Position numbers and translations under genes: made by a program
Notes under the pieces: model-generated
Told to the model about the DNA's origin: nothing
Seen by the model: the letters and a program-made list of their open reading frames with translations, nothing else
The model's database searches: none
Part shown: positions 7,429 to 14,934 of the stretch, piece by piece
Layout of the letters: each line of letters starts with the position of its first letter
How positions within the stretch are numbered: position 1 is the first letter of the stretch
Source of the DNA: Saprospiraceae bacterium
GTDB lineage: Bacteria; Bacteroidota; Bacteroidia; Chitinophagales; Saprospiraceae
Assembly: GCA_016787345.1 (NCBI GenBank)
Contig: JAEUUU010000122.1
Coordinates: forward strand, 1-53,076
Length of the DNA stretch: 53,076 nt
Direction of reading: 5' to 3'

Positions 7429-8970
7429 TTACTTGATTTTGAAAACCATGCCGGGGATCTCGCGTGCGGCCTGGTCGCCGGGGCATTTCACTTTGATTTC
7501 GTCAAAGTAGAAAATATCGCCCGGTTTGGCGCGGTTGACGAGTTCGGTAGTACCCGGGTTGTAGCGACCACCCTGGTTTTGCTTTTCAACCGGGTCCTGG
7601 CGCTTGGCTACGTAGGCGATCTGGAAACCCACCACATCGCACTTGGCTTCGAAGTCGAAGTTTTCGAGCACGGGGATAATACCAGACTGCGCTTTAAATT
7701 CACCGTTGCCCATTTGGCCGCCTTTGTAACGCATACTCAGGGTAGCGACGGGGTCGGGAATACGTTTTACGCGGAACTGGAAGGTTTGCGATACTTCGCC
7801 GCCGGCCACAGTAATCTTGGCCGGGTTGTCGGCCGTAGCCTGCGAGGTAGCTTTCACCGTGTAGTGGCCGCCGCTGCCGCCACCGATCGTAAGACCGCCG
7901 GCGCCGCTGGCCGATACGCGAACATCGTTGGACGACACACCGGCCACCGAAACGGTGATCGGGTTGTCTACACCGATATAGAATACGTTCATTTTGTCGA
8001 GCTGGATAGCGGCGGAGCGCTGGCCGACTTCGTATTCGAATTCTTTGGTGTAGGTTTTGGTCGTGTTGTCGAGCGGGTTACGCACGTTGATGTTCACCGT
8101 GTACTTCTTCACGCCGAGGCCGCTGGCAGTAGCTACATAGTGGGCCTTGCCGCCTTCAACCGGAAGGCTGGAGCCTGCCACGTTGATGCTGATGTTGTCG
8201 GCCGTAGAGCTGCGAGCACTCAGGAAGACGTCGGCTTCGTATTTGTCGCCGGAAATCACGTACGATTTCTTGGCGGAAACGACCGGTTCGAATTCGTCAA
8301 ACTTGATGTCGACACCGCCAACTTTCTCGGCGCACTTGTTGAGTACGGCGGTAGCGGAGTTTTTGGCATCGCTTTGCATTTTACCGAGGATCGGGAAAAT
8401 AGCGGCCACCGGCATCTGTTTGAACTTGTATTCCGGCCAGTTTTTGGATTGTACACCTGCGGGAATGGCTTCTACGTCGAGCGGCAGCGATTTGGCTACG
8501 TCCGCGTCGTTTTCGACCAATTCGAGGAATTTCTGGCGGGTTTCGCGAATCTTGTTTTCGATCTCGGCGCCCAGTCCGTCATTGATAAACATCTTGGTGG
8601 TGATGTCTTTGTTACGGATGTCTTTGGGCTGGCCCGGGATTTTCGGATTCTCGCCGCCGGCTTTTGCGAACAACTGGTCGCGGATACCGTCGATATACTT
8701 TGCAAAATCGTCTGCTACCTGCAGCGCTTGTTTGGCATTGTTGCGCCATTTCTCATTCTCCGGTTTCGGATAGGCATCAGCTTGTTTGTTGATGCCGCCC
8801 ATGATAGCGTTGTTGCTCGTCTCGACGATTTCGCGGGTGCTTTTCATACCCTTGTCGAGTGAGAAGAACGCATTCATGACTTCTGCCGAAACGTTGAGGG
8901 CCAGCAGCGCGGTCAGCACCAGGTACATCAGGTTGATCATCAGCTGCCGCGGCTCCTTTGGTATTGACAT
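7429..8970 (-). CDS. gldM: Type IX secretion motor stator GldM (PorM)
   Basis: The protein has 513 residues. It starts with MSIPKEPRQLMINLMYLVLTALLALNVSAEVMNAFFSLDKG, the highly conserved GldM N-terminus with a single inner-membrane helix (about residues 11-31). The helix carries the glutamate of SAEVMNAF that is thought to sense the proton current. The rest is periplasmic: helical D1 (ETSNNAIMGGINKQADAYP) and then beta-rich D2-D4 domains ending at GMVFKIK. GldM spans the periplasm as a dimer and transmits GldL-driven rotation to the GldKN ring. It lies between gldL and gldN in the conserved order, and its length fits the family. Confidence 0.96.
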   Translation of the reverse strand: MSIPKEPRQLMINLMYLVLTALLALNVSAEVMNAFFSLDKGMKSTREIVETSNNAIMGGINKQADAYPKPENEKWRNNAKQALQVADDFAKYIDGIRDQLFAKAGGENPKIPGQPKDIRNKDITTKMFINDGLGAEIENKIRETRQKFLELVENDADVAKSLPLDVEAIPAGVQSKNWPEYKFKQMPVAAIFPILGKMQSDAKNSATAVLNKCAEKVGGVDIKFDEFEPVVSAKKSYVISGDKYEADVFLSARSSTADNISINVAGSSLPVEGGKAHYVATASGLGVKKYTVNINVRNPLDNTTKTYTKEFEYEVGQRSAAIQLDKMNVFYIGVDNPITVSVAGVSSNDVRVSASGAGGLTIGGGSGGHYTVKATSQATADNPAKITVAGGEVSQTFQFRVKRIPDPVATLSMRYKGGQMGNGEFKAQSGIIPVLENFDFEAKCDVVGFQIAYVAKRQDPVEKQNQGGRYNPGTTELVNRAKPGDIFYFDEIKVKCPGDQAAREIPGMVFKIK

Positions 8971-9030
8971 AAGGATCTAATTTTTGAATGTGATGGTTGA
9001 AGGAATAACCACGATCAAAATCGCAGCAAA

Positions 9031-9627
9031 TTACTGACGACCGATGTTGGCCATAGCAGCCAGCATGTTGCCGTATACGGTGTTGAGCGAGCCGAGATTC
9101 TTGTTGAGCGAAGTGAGCTGGTCTTTGTAGTTGCGTACGTCTTCGGCAGATTTGGCCATATCAGACATAGCCTCGTTCATCTTCGTGTAGAAGTTGCTCA
9201 TGGATTTGATCTGGTCTTGCGTACCGGAGAAGTCGACTTCCTGCAGGGCTTTCAGTGCGCCCATGCTTTTCGACATCGACTGCAGTTCGGTCAGCATACC
9301 GCCCAACTGGCGTTCTACCACGTCGCCGTGCAGCGGCTTGAATTCTTCCAGATTGGCGTTGGTGGCGCCGGCGGTCAGCGGTTGCATACGGGAGTTGTAG
9401 TCGTCAAGACCCGGATACAGTTTGTGCCAGTAGTAATCGGGCTCCGGACCGATAAGACCGAGAAAGAGGAAGATGATGGCTTCGGTAGTCAGACCCACGA
9501 TAAGCAATTCGGAAGCAAACTCCCAACTTTCCAGTTTGAAGAGCGCGCCCATAAGTACGATGGCAGCACCTACACCGATCAGGAGGTTTTTAACATACTT
9601 GAAAGACTTGGTTTTGACGAAACTCAT
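9031..9627 (-). CDS. gldL: Type IX secretion motor protein GldL (PorL)
   Basis: The protein has 198 residues with two transmembrane helices near the N-terminus: KNLLIGVGAAIVLMGALFKLESW (about 13-35) and ELLIVGLTTEAIIFLFLGLIGP (about 40-61). The second contains the membrane-embedded glutamate (TTEAIIF) implicated in proton use. The remaining ~130 residues are cytoplasmic and coiled-coil-rich (SMSKSMGALKALQEV, YKDQLTSLNKNLGSLNTVY). GldL forms the pentamer around a GldM dimer that powers type IX secretion and gliding. It is 60 bp upstream of gldM and separated from gldK by 335 bp, the largest gap in the cluster. Confidence 0.96.
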   Translation of the reverse strand: MSFVKTKSFKYVKNLLIGVGAAIVLMGALFKLESWEFASELLIVGLTTEAIIFLFLGLIGPEPDYYWHKLYPGLDDYNSRMQPLTAGATNANLEEFKPLHGDVVERQLGGMLTELQSMSKSMGALKALQEVDFSGTQDQIKSMSNFYTKMNEAMSDMAKSAEDVRNYKDQLTSLNKNLGSLNTVYGNMLAAMANIGRQ

Positions 9628-9868
9628 TGTTTTTAATCTTTTTAGCAGTTTGAAGAAAATAGTTAAGCGAAGAATTAGATGGTTTGGCTAAAACGTCGCA
9701 AAAGTAGCAGCGGGTTGTAATTTATCCGACGAAATTTTCGGATAAAATACTGGTCGTCAGGCTGATTTGTCCGCAAATGACGAACTCAGACAGAACACCA
9801 GGAAGTTTTTTGTTTTAAAACGGATCGGGAGGGAGAGGGCACGTGGCGTGTCGGAATGACGATTAGAA

Positions 9869-9940
9869 AAACCGAAGGGCAAAACGCTGTACACATGAAA
9901 AAATTATGTGACGTCTGATTTTTGCTTTGCCCTTCGGTTT
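9869..9940 (-). terminator. Long-loop inverted repeat downstream of gldK
   Basis: A perfect 15-bp inverted repeat (AAACCGAAGGGCAAA at 9869-9883, TTTGCCCTTCGGTTT at 9926-9940) encloses 42 bp. On the minus strand it lies 22 bp after the gldK stop and is followed by TTTTTC, so it may act as a partial terminator or attenuator that lowers gldLMN relative to gldK. The rest of the 335-bp gldK-gldL gap shows no gene. A separate start point for gldL is possible. Confidence 0.5.
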
Positions 9941-9962
9941 GATGCCCAATTATTTGGAGAAT

Positions 9963-11210
9963 TTAGAAGTCGTTGATCGAACGACCGAGGAAAGTCAACA
10001 CACAGCGGAAGCCGATATAGCACTTGGTCGTGTCCTGATATTCCCAGGAGCGGGTGCCGGTCTGGAGGAAGAAGGCAACATCTTTCCAGGAACCGCCGCG
10101 GATTACTTTGCGCTTGTAGGTCTGCGGGTCTTCGTCCTTGGCGTCGTAGCGGATGTCCGGGTTGAGGTCGTGCATAAACGAGTAGGCATTTTCGAAGTAT
10201 GCCGTTTCCGTCCATTCAGCCACGTTGCCGGCCATGCAATAGAGACCGTAGTCGTTCGGGTAGTAGCCGTCGGCTTTTACCGTGTACAGACCGCCGTCTT
10301 CCGGATAGTTGCCGCGACCAGGCTTGAAGTTGGCGAGGAGGCAACCTTTGGCGTTACGGGTGTAGTAAGCGCCCCAGGGATAGGGGGCTTCTTCACGGCC
10401 GCCGCGGGCGGCGTATTCCCACTCATGTTCGGTGGGCAGGCGGAAGTCTTCCGAAGTCACGCCGTCGCCGTACATGTTCCATACTTTGGTGCGCCAGTAG
10501 CAGAACGCTTTGGCCATTTTCCAGTTGACGCCTACCACGGGATAGTCGTCGAATGCCGGGTGCCAGAAGTAGTTACGCGTCATGGGCTCGTTGTACGAGT
10601 AAGCATAATCGCGAATCCAACTCAGGGTATCCGGATATACCTTGATTTTTTCTTTGTGAATGTGGCTGGTGCGGTTGCTGTTGCGATCGTGCGCAGCGCG
10701 CTGCCAGTCGTACCACTGGTATTCGAATACCAGTTTGGTCACGTCGATTTCCTTGCGGCCGGCGAAACGCTCGTTGCCCTGATAGTACAGGTCCTGGAGT
10801 TCTTCGGCGTTGTCTTCCCAGTCGACATCCTGATCCCAGTCGATGAGTTGCTTGTCGCCATCGCCTTCTTCGTCTTCAACATAGTGCTGAAGCGTTTCAT
10901 GAGCAAGGGAGTCAGACACCCATTGAACGAACTGACGGTATTCGTTGTTGGTGATTTCGGTGTCGTCCATAAAGAAGCCCTGGATAGAGATGGACTTCGG
11001 ACGGGCCACCAGTGTACGGCTGAGGTCTTCATCACCCGTACCGACATGCAGGGTACCCGAGGGTACGTACACCATGCCGTAAGGATTAATGCCTTTCCAT
11101 TTCGGACGGTCGGTCACACCAACCAGTTGGCCGCTTTCTTTTCTGCCGCACGAAACGGCTACTACTGCGAGTAAGGGCAGGAGCAGGAGTAATTTCTGTA
11201 GTTTTTTCAT
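9963..11210 (-). CDS. gldK: Gliding / type IX secretion lipoprotein GldK
   Basis: The protein has 415 residues from the ATG at 11210 (the frame is open further upstream, but MKKLQKLLLLLPLLAVVAVSC is a clear lipoprotein signal with the lipobox Cys at 21). The mature part is a formylglycine-generating-enzyme-like (FGE-sulfatase, C-type-lectin-like) domain: YVPSGTLHVG, MDDTEITNNEYRQFV, RLPTEHEWEYAARGG, GNVAEWTE and the end VIRGGSWKDVAFFLQTGTRSW. In GldK the domain is structural, and with GldN it builds the periplasmic ring beneath the outer membrane. porP lies 248 bp upstream. This is the same fold diversified by the DGR elsewhere in the window, but GldK has no variable repeat. Confidence 0.95.
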   Translation of the reverse strand: MKKLQKLLLLLPLLAVVAVSCGRKESGQLVGVTDRPKWKGINPYGMVYVPSGTLHVGTGDEDLSRTLVARPKSISIQGFFMDDTEITNNEYRQFVQWVSDSLAHETLQHYVEDEEGDGDKQLIDWDQDVDWEDNAEELQDLYYQGNERFAGRKEIDVTKLVFEYQWYDWQRAAHDRNSNRTSHIHKEKIKVYPDTLSWIRDYAYSYNEPMTRNYFWHPAFDDYPVVGVNWKMAKAFCYWRTKVWNMYGDGVTSEDFRLPTEHEWEYAARGGREEAPYPWGAYYTRNAKGCLLANFKPGRGNYPEDGGLYTVKADGYYPNDYGLYCMAGNVAEWTETAYFENAYSFMHDLNPDIRYDAKDEDPQTYKRKVIRGGSWKDVAFFLQTGTRSWEYQDTTKCYIGFRCVLTFLGRSINDF

Positions 11211-11262
11211 GTTAAACACCCGTGTTTTCCTACTTAAATGTTCGGTTTGGAAAAAGTGGTCG

Positions 11263-11270
11263 TAAAGATA
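11263..11270 (-). promoter_or_regulatory. Candidate -7 element for gldK
   Basis: On the minus strand TATCTTTA resembles TAnnTTTG and lies about 52 bp upstream of the gldK ATG in the 248-bp porP-gldK gap. It suggests that gldK has its own promoter. One mismatch and no clear -33 box make this tentative. Confidence 0.35.
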
Positions 11271-11458
11271 GAGGATTAATTTCGTAGCGAAAAAGTTTTC
11301 AAAATAAAATTGGCCGTTTCGGGTTGGGTCGGCTGTGCAAAGCACGAGACTAACGCCTTTTTCGGATTCGATTGTATCAAAGGGGCTTTTTTTTAACAAG
11401 CATCCGTTATTTCTTCAAAGTTGCCGCTGCTTTCAAAAACAATGCCGAATCCGGCTGC

Positions 11459-12442
11459 TCAGAAAAAACGGGGATTGTAAATCACCGGCGGCAGTTTGCC
11501 CGCTCCGATAGGTTTGCCCAGGTTGTAACGCAGCAGCAATTCATGGCTGCCGCGATTGGCGGCTTTCAGCGGTGACAAAGGGAGGTCGAATGCATACCCC
11601 AGGGTTGTTTTTTCATTGATCTTGAGGCCTGCCATCAGTACCGCGGCGTCGCGGGAGGCCGCCCCAAAACCCCGGTAGGAAGCGCCGGCGAAAATATTTT
11701 CTCGCCACCGGAAATAAGTCGATAATTCGACCTGCGTCTCTCTGCTGTCTGTTTTCGCCAGCACAGAGGGGTACATTTCCAGGTTTTCGCCCCACCCCAC
11801 GCGGTAAGCGGCGGTGAAGATATAATGTCGTTCTGGTTTTAAAGAAAAATTTCCATCAGCGCCGGATTTTAACACTGGTGCAAATACGGGCTGTACTGCT
11901 GCACCGGCTTCCAAACGCCCGCTTTGCAAATACACCCCGGCCTCTCCAACAGCAGTTCCAGCCTGTACGTTGCCCTCCGGCAGAAACTGGTCGTTGTGGG
12001 AAAATGCCCCGCCGGGTTCAGCATAAGTACCTTCCGGGGCGCGCAACTTGGCCCCGTCGAGTACGTACAGCAGGTAACCTCCGCTCACGCCGAACGACAA
12101 CAGGGTATTACTGCCCAATTCCATCTGATAATTATAACTGCCCACCACCTGCGTCACCCGGTGCGCCCCGATCACGTCGTTTTCCACCCGCATCCCGATG
12201 CCGCTACGGATGACGTAGAGCGGTAAATGCACGTTGAAATGCTGGGTTTCGGGCGCGCCCTGCAGGTCGCTCCACTGCTTGCGGTACACGCCGGTGGCCA
12301 CCAGCGAATTGTCGGTGCCGGCGCGGGCCGGGTTGAACGCGTAGGGGTTCAGCACGTACATACTGTACTGCGGCGCCTGCTGCGCCAGCAGCCCCGTGAC
12401 CGCCGCCACTATTATTAATATAGGTGTAAACAGTTTTTTCAT
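11459..12442 (-). CDS. porP: PorP/SprF family type IX secretion outer-membrane protein
   Basis: The protein has 327 residues: a signal peptide (MKKLFTPILIIVAAVTGLLAQ), then the family signature QAPQYSMYVLNPYAFNPARAGTDNSLVATGVYRKQW. The rest is a predicted beta-barrel with FNVHLPLYVIRSGIGMRVENDVIGAHR and GLKINEKTTLGYAFDLPLSPL, ending NRGSHELLLRYNLGK. PorP/SprF proteins sit in the outer membrane, work with the type IX secretion ring, and some are dedicated to one adhesin or anchor. It is the first gene of the leftward porP-gldKLMN set. In many Bacteroidota the copy next to gldK is the core PorP. Confidence 0.93.
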   Translation of the reverse strand: MKKLFTPILIIVAAVTGLLAQQAPQYSMYVLNPYAFNPARAGTDNSLVATGVYRKQWSDLQGAPETQHFNVHLPLYVIRSGIGMRVENDVIGAHRVTQVVGSYNYQMELGSNTLLSFGVSGGYLLYVLDGAKLRAPEGTYAEPGGAFSHNDQFLPEGNVQAGTAVGEAGVYLQSGRLEAGAAVQPVFAPVLKSGADGNFSLKPERHYIFTAAYRVGWGENLEMYPSVLAKTDSRETQVELSTYFRWRENIFAGASYRGFGAASRDAAVLMAGLKINEKTTLGYAFDLPLSPLKAANRGSHELLLRYNLGKPIGAGKLPPVIYNPRFF

Positions 12443-12476
12443 GCGCTCAGCGCTAAAAGTGTGGGTGAAAATAGGT

Positions 12477-14525
12477 CTATTCCGGACGCGTAGCAGCTAA
12501 ATATTCTTCAAAAGTGCGAATCGGTCGTTGACAGGCAAAATCGCGGCAAATGTAAATCAGCGCGTCATCCTCCCCGGTTTTGCCACTCAGCAGGGGTATC
12601 AATACGTCTTCGCGCGCCGAGGCTGCCACGACCTTGTTGGGCACAAAAGCCGCCTGCAACTGCGCCGCTTTTTCGAAGGCATTGCCGCCCACCACGGCTA
12701 CTTCGTGGTACGGATGCATTTCGTTGAGCATCGCCCCCGCCCAGCGTTCGAACGAAAGCGGGTAGCGGGCCAGTGTATCGCGGACGGCCAGCAGCATTTG
12801 CCGGGCCTTTTCGCGCCATTCGCGGCGGTCGAGCAGAATACCGAGGCGTTGCAGGTTGTGCGCCATGGTGCTGTTGCCCGAGGGCGTGGCACTGTCGTAC
12901 AAATCTTTTTTGCGCAACACGATGTCGGTCTGCTGCTCGGCCGTAAAAAACAGCATCGGCGAAGCCGGATCGCTGAAATAACTCAAAACATAGCTTGCAT
13001 ATTTTCCGGCCTGTTGCAAATAGCGCGTATCGAAGCTGATTTGGTAGCCGTCGAGGAAGGCGGCAATGAAAAAGGCGTAGTCGTCGAGAAAGGCATCGTA
13101 CTGAGCCTGGCCGTTTTTCCAGGTGTGAAACAGGCCTTCGCCGCCGGGTTGGGCGAATTTTTCGAGGCAAAAATCGAGGTTGCGCAGGGCCGCCTGCCGG
13201 TATTCCTCGCGCCCCAAAGCAGTAAAAGCCGCCGCGTAAGCCGAGGCCATGAGCGCATTCCAGCCGAGCAGAATCTTGTCGTCGAGGCCGGGACGTACCC
13301 GTTGGGCGCGGTGGGCAAAGAGCCGTTCGCGGCCGGCGCGCAGGCGCTGTTTCAAATCCGCGAGGTCCAGGTCGTTGGTGCGGGCGTATTCCTCGTAAGA
13401 GCGCAAGCGGCGCAGGATATTGACGTGCTCCCAGTTGCCGCCCTCGCTGACGTCGTAAAAATCACAAAACAAAGCCGCCTCTTCGCCCAGCAATTGATCG
13501 ATCTCCGCCTTGTCCCACACATAAAACTTGCCCTCCTCCCCTTCCGAGTCGGCGTCTTCGGCCGAATAAAAACCGCCTTCGGGGTGGGTCATGTCGCGGC
13601 GGATGTATTCGAGCGTTTCTTCGATGGTTTCGCGGTACAGGTCTTTTTTCGTCAGTTTGTACGCCTCGGCGAGCACCCCGACGAGCAGGGCGTTGTCGTA
13701 CAGCATTTTTTCAAAATGCGGCGCCAGCCACTCCCGGTCGGTCGAATACCGCGCAAAACCGCCCCCGATCTGGTCGTAAATACCGCCCTGAATCATTTTG
13801 TCGAGCGAGAGCAGGGCGTGCTCCAGCGCCTCGGGCTGGCACGTAAACCAGTGGTAATTCAGCAAATACTGGATCGCCATGGTCGACGGGAATTTGGGCG
13901 CCCCGCCAAAACCGCCCTCGGCGCGGTCGAAACTGTCGCGCATGCGGGCGAAAATCGTATCGGGCAAGTCGGCCGGGAACGGCGCTTCGCCGGCGCTTTC
14001 GGGACCCATGTCCTGCACGAACACCTCGTCGTTGCCGCGGATGCGGGCGGTAAGGCGCTCGGCCTGTTCGTACACTTTCTCGCGCTCGCTCTCCCACACC
14101 CGCGACATGTGCTGCAGCACCTGCAGCCAGGAGGGTCGGTTGTGCGCCGGCCGGGGCGGGAAGTAGGTGCCCGCGTAGAAGGGCCGGCCGTCGGGCGTGA
14201 GGAAACAATTGAGCGGCCAGCCGCCACTGCCGTTGAGGATCTGACAGGCTTCCATGTAAATGGCGTCCACGTCGGGCCGCTCCTCGCGGTCGACCTTGAT
14301 GCAGACGAAGTTGTCGTTCATGAACGCCGCAATGTCTTCGTTTTCAAACGATTCGTGCTCCATCACATGGCACCAGTGACAGGTGGAATACCCGATGCTG
14401 ACCAGAATAGGTTTGTTCTCGGCGCGCGCGCGGGCCAGGGCTTCGGGCTTCCAGGCGTACCAGTCGACCGGGTTGCCGGCGTGCTGAAGGAGGTAGGGGG
14501 AGGTTTCGTGTCGGAGACGGTTCAC
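12477..14525 (-). CDS. DUF255 / YyaL-type thioredoxin-domain protein
   Basis: The 682-residue protein starts [25 protein letters not shown], the invariant opening of the COG1331 (YyaL, human SPATA20) family. The first ~165 residues are a thioredoxin-like domain with the redox motif [12 protein letters not shown] and the downstream [24 protein letters not shown]. The remaining ~500 residues form an alpha/alpha barrel like that of GlcNAc 2-epimerases and glycosidases ([45 protein letters not shown]). No signal peptide is visible, so it is cytoplasmic. Its biochemical role is not settled. It is 34 bp upstream of porP on the same strand, and the link to secretion may be only positional. Confidence 0.9.
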   Translation of the reverse strand: MNRLRHETSPYLLQHAGNPVDWYAWKPEALARARAENKPILVSIGYSTCHWCHVMEHESFENEDIAAFMNDNFVCIKVDREERPDVDAIYMEACQILNGSGGWPLNCFLTPDGRPFYAGTYFPPRPAHNRPSWLQVLQHMSRVWESEREKVYEQAERLTARIRGNDEVFVQDMGPESAGEAPFPADLPDTIFARMRDSFDRAEGGFGGAPKFPSTMAIQYLLNYHWFTCQPEALEHALLSLDKMIQGGIYDQIGGGFARYSTDREWLAPHFEKMLYDNALLVGVLAEAYKLTKKDLYRETIEETLEYIRRDMTHPEGGFYSAEDADSEGEEGKFYVWDKAEIDQLLGEEAALFCDFYDVSEGGNWEHVNILRRLRSYEEYARTNDLDLADLKQRLRAGRERLFAHRAQRVRPGLDDKILLGWNALMASAYAAAFTALGREEYRQAALRNLDFCLEKFAQPGGEGLFHTWKNGQAQYDAFLDDYAFFIAAFLDGYQISFDTRYLQQAGKYASYVLSYFSDPASPMLFFTAEQQTDIVLRKKDLYDSATPSGNSTMAHNLQRLGILLDRREWREKARQMLLAVRDTLARYPLSFERWAGAMLNEMHPYHEVAVVGGNAFEKAAQLQAAFVPNKVVAASAREDVLIPLLSGKTGEDDALIYICRDFACQRPIRTFEEYLAATRPE

Positions 14526-14814
14526 GGGAATGATAAATGATGAATGATAGATGCTAAATGGCGGGACGGGGGGAAAGGTTTAAAAATCGCGGCTTTGCGG
14601 GGGGGATTGGAGCGCGCAGGACACGGATTTGGGCGGATGGGCGTGCTGGGGCAGGATGGCAACGCGGATGACACGGATGACACGGATTGGCGCGGATTTT
14701 AAAAGGGTTATTCCTGATTTCATCCTGTTTATCCTGTCCCAAAAAATGTGCCCGCGCAGCGGGTCAAAAAAATCCGTGTTCATCCGCAAAAATCCGCGTC
14801 ATCCGCGCTCCCAA
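14526..14814. repeat. Degenerate ATCCGC-type inverted repeats, no gene
   Basis: This stretch between the YyaL gene and the VR1 flank holds many GCGGAT/ATCCGC words on both strands: GCGGATGACACGGATGACAC near 14653-14680 and the opposing ATCCGTGTTCATCCGC and ATCCGCGTCATCCGCG at 14772-14808. It also has CATCCTGTTTATCCTGTCCC in the middle and a small CCCGC-GCA-GCGGG hairpin. It resembles the ends of the GxxExxY cassette at 19670-20196 without the gene, so a decayed copy is likely. Confidence 0.6.
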
Positions 14815-14934
14815 CCCGCCTCAGGCTCGACCCATACGCCGTGCGCTGACCGGCCTTGCTCCGCCGGCCTTGTCCGCACCCGCCGGATGGGCCTCGCTTT
14901 AGCACATAAGAAAGCCGGAGCGGTCTCCTCAATA
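14815..14934 (-). promoter_or_regulatory. DGR target flank after VR1 (shared with VR2)
   Basis: These ~120 bp after VR1 (and after the stop of the giant FGE gene) are largely identical to 51110-51231 after VR2, although non-coding except for the final codons. The part nearest the gene contains a 4-bp stem with a CGGT loop (14917-14928, GGAG/CTCC) directly against the stop codon. Next is a 19-nt motif (14901-14919) whose reverse complement borders the TR at 49474-49492. By analogy with other DGRs this is the likely homing-recognition region. GGCCTTG and GGCCGGC words farther on may form further structure. Confidence 0.7.

Noticed and set aside
9963-11210. GldK as a third DGR target, since it has an FGE-type fold and a similar C-terminal RGGSW motif
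   Set aside because: Its C-terminal coding sequence does not align with the TR at nucleotide level, it continues past the motif, and the DGR flank is missing.
12528-14540. A 670-codon open frame opposite the YyaL-type gene
   Set aside because: The minus-strand protein has strong family motifs. The plus frame has none.
14820-14900. A small gene in the conserved flank after VR1
   Set aside because: The flank is shared at nucleotide level with the VR2 flank but no frame is preserved with coding-type changes. A structural or recognition role fits better.
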